From DATFVJ01 sp963851085 (GTDB taxonomy: Bacteria; Actinomycetota; Actinomycetes; Streptosporangiales; Streptosporangiaceae): DNA of 64,000 nucleotides. Location: NCBI GenBank assembly GCA_963851085.1, contig CAWKNX010000004.1:186001-250000 (forward strand), written 5' to 3'. Numbering within the stretch: position 1 is the stretch's first letter; each line of letters opens with the position of its first letter. The notes beneath the pieces are model-generated. The model had not been told where the DNA came from, did not search any database, and saw nothing but the letters and a program-made list of their open reading frames with translations. Below, one piece after another: positions 63,561 through 64,000 of the stretch. The position numbers and the translations under genes are program-made.

Positions 63561-64000
63561 ACAGTGACAAGCGAGGGCACAAACCGCTGTTGCCCAACTG
63601 GTGTCCCGCATCGTAAATTGGCGACCGTATAAATAAGTCACGAGATGTCCATCGATGGCGTGGCATGCCTGGCAACAGGATGCCTCGCCTGATGCGGGCG
63701 GGCATGAGGGGCACGGGGCAGCCGAAGGCCGAATCGACTCTGATCGGCGATGAGCGGGCCAGGCGCGAGCGGTGGGCGCAGCGGCGCGGCGCTGGGCGGC
63801 GTCGCGGTCCAGCCGCTGGCGATGCGGCGGCGTCGTGCCTGTGCGCTTATGGCCAGAGCAATGAGGAATTCGCTCCCGGGCTCGGGCGTGAACCAGGTCA
63901 TCGCGGGGCAGGTGGCGTCCGCGCCAGATCGGCGGCGCCGGGATGGCGTGGACCAGGAACGTCCCGGGCCGGCTGCCGCCGGTGAATACATGGTAATAAG
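63561..64000. other. Gene-free end of the window
   Basis: 440 bp without a supported gene. A minus-strand frame of 117 codons (63638-63991) is Arg/Pro-rich and has no family resemblance. Confidence 0.4.

Noticed and set aside
63638..63991. 117-codon minus-strand frame at the window end
   Set aside because: Low complexity, no ribosome site, no recognisable domain.

Overview
The window is high-GC DNA with actinobacterial gene content: a mycofactocin locus, a GntR-free TetR/PadR/LuxR regulator set, DUF1707 proteins, ECF42-type sigma factors and NHEJ LigD-domain proteins. I cannot name the genus. Most start codons in operons overlap the preceding stop (ATGA or GTGA), and many starts are GTG.

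Left third (1-21.2 kb): a mycofactocin and alcohol-oxidation island. On the minus strand one tightly overlapping operon runs mftA, mftB, mftC, two mycofactocin-type FadH/OYE flavoprotein reductases, an ETF-alpha/FixC-like fusion, a FixX-like ferredoxin, an ETF-beta, a 50-codon unknown ORF and the first 64 codons of mftF at the window edge. Diverging from it on the plus strand are an NDMA-dependent methanol dehydrogenase (mno), a MoxR ATPase and a VWA protein, both with His-rich stretches, and an MftM-like methyltransferase. A second minus-strand operon carries an iron alcohol dehydrogenase, a GAF-type histidine kinase and a LuxR-type response regulator. Facing away are an aldehyde dehydrogenase and an acetate-family transporter. 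Read together: alcohol is oxidised by mycofactocin-linked dehydrogenases, the aldehyde by the ALDH, and electrons from reduced mycofactocin may pass through the ETF/FixC/FixX module to the quinone pool. The last step is inference.

Middle (21.2-31.2 kb): an XRE regulator with a phasin/HbhA-like coiled-coil protein, GC-rich satellite DNA, large palindromes, then an archaeal-style DNA-end-resection set in the order herA, sbcD, sbcC, nurA. The sbcD gene is interrupted by an in-frame TGA that lies inside a 9-bp minisatellite.

Right half (31-64 kb): accessory DNA with many damaged genes. Intact genes include separate LigD 3'-phosphoesterase and LigD polymerase-domain proteins, a TetR/MFS pair with a shared 17-bp operator, two YCII-ECF42 sigma modules, a carboxylesterase, an SDR, a PadR regulator, an Rsm22-like methyltransferase, DUF1707 proteins, DUF2252 and an M20 peptidase. 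At least eleven genes here are frameshifted or truncated (DJ-1, hydrolase-ABC fusion, luciferase-like, arginase, GNAT, secreted propeller, HTH-ATPase, beta-helix, DUF5996, a methyltransferase, PfkB kinase). A family of 49-bp palindromes occurs four times (23.0, 39.2, 53.7, 59.3 kb). I saw no rRNA, tRNA, CRISPR array or transposase.
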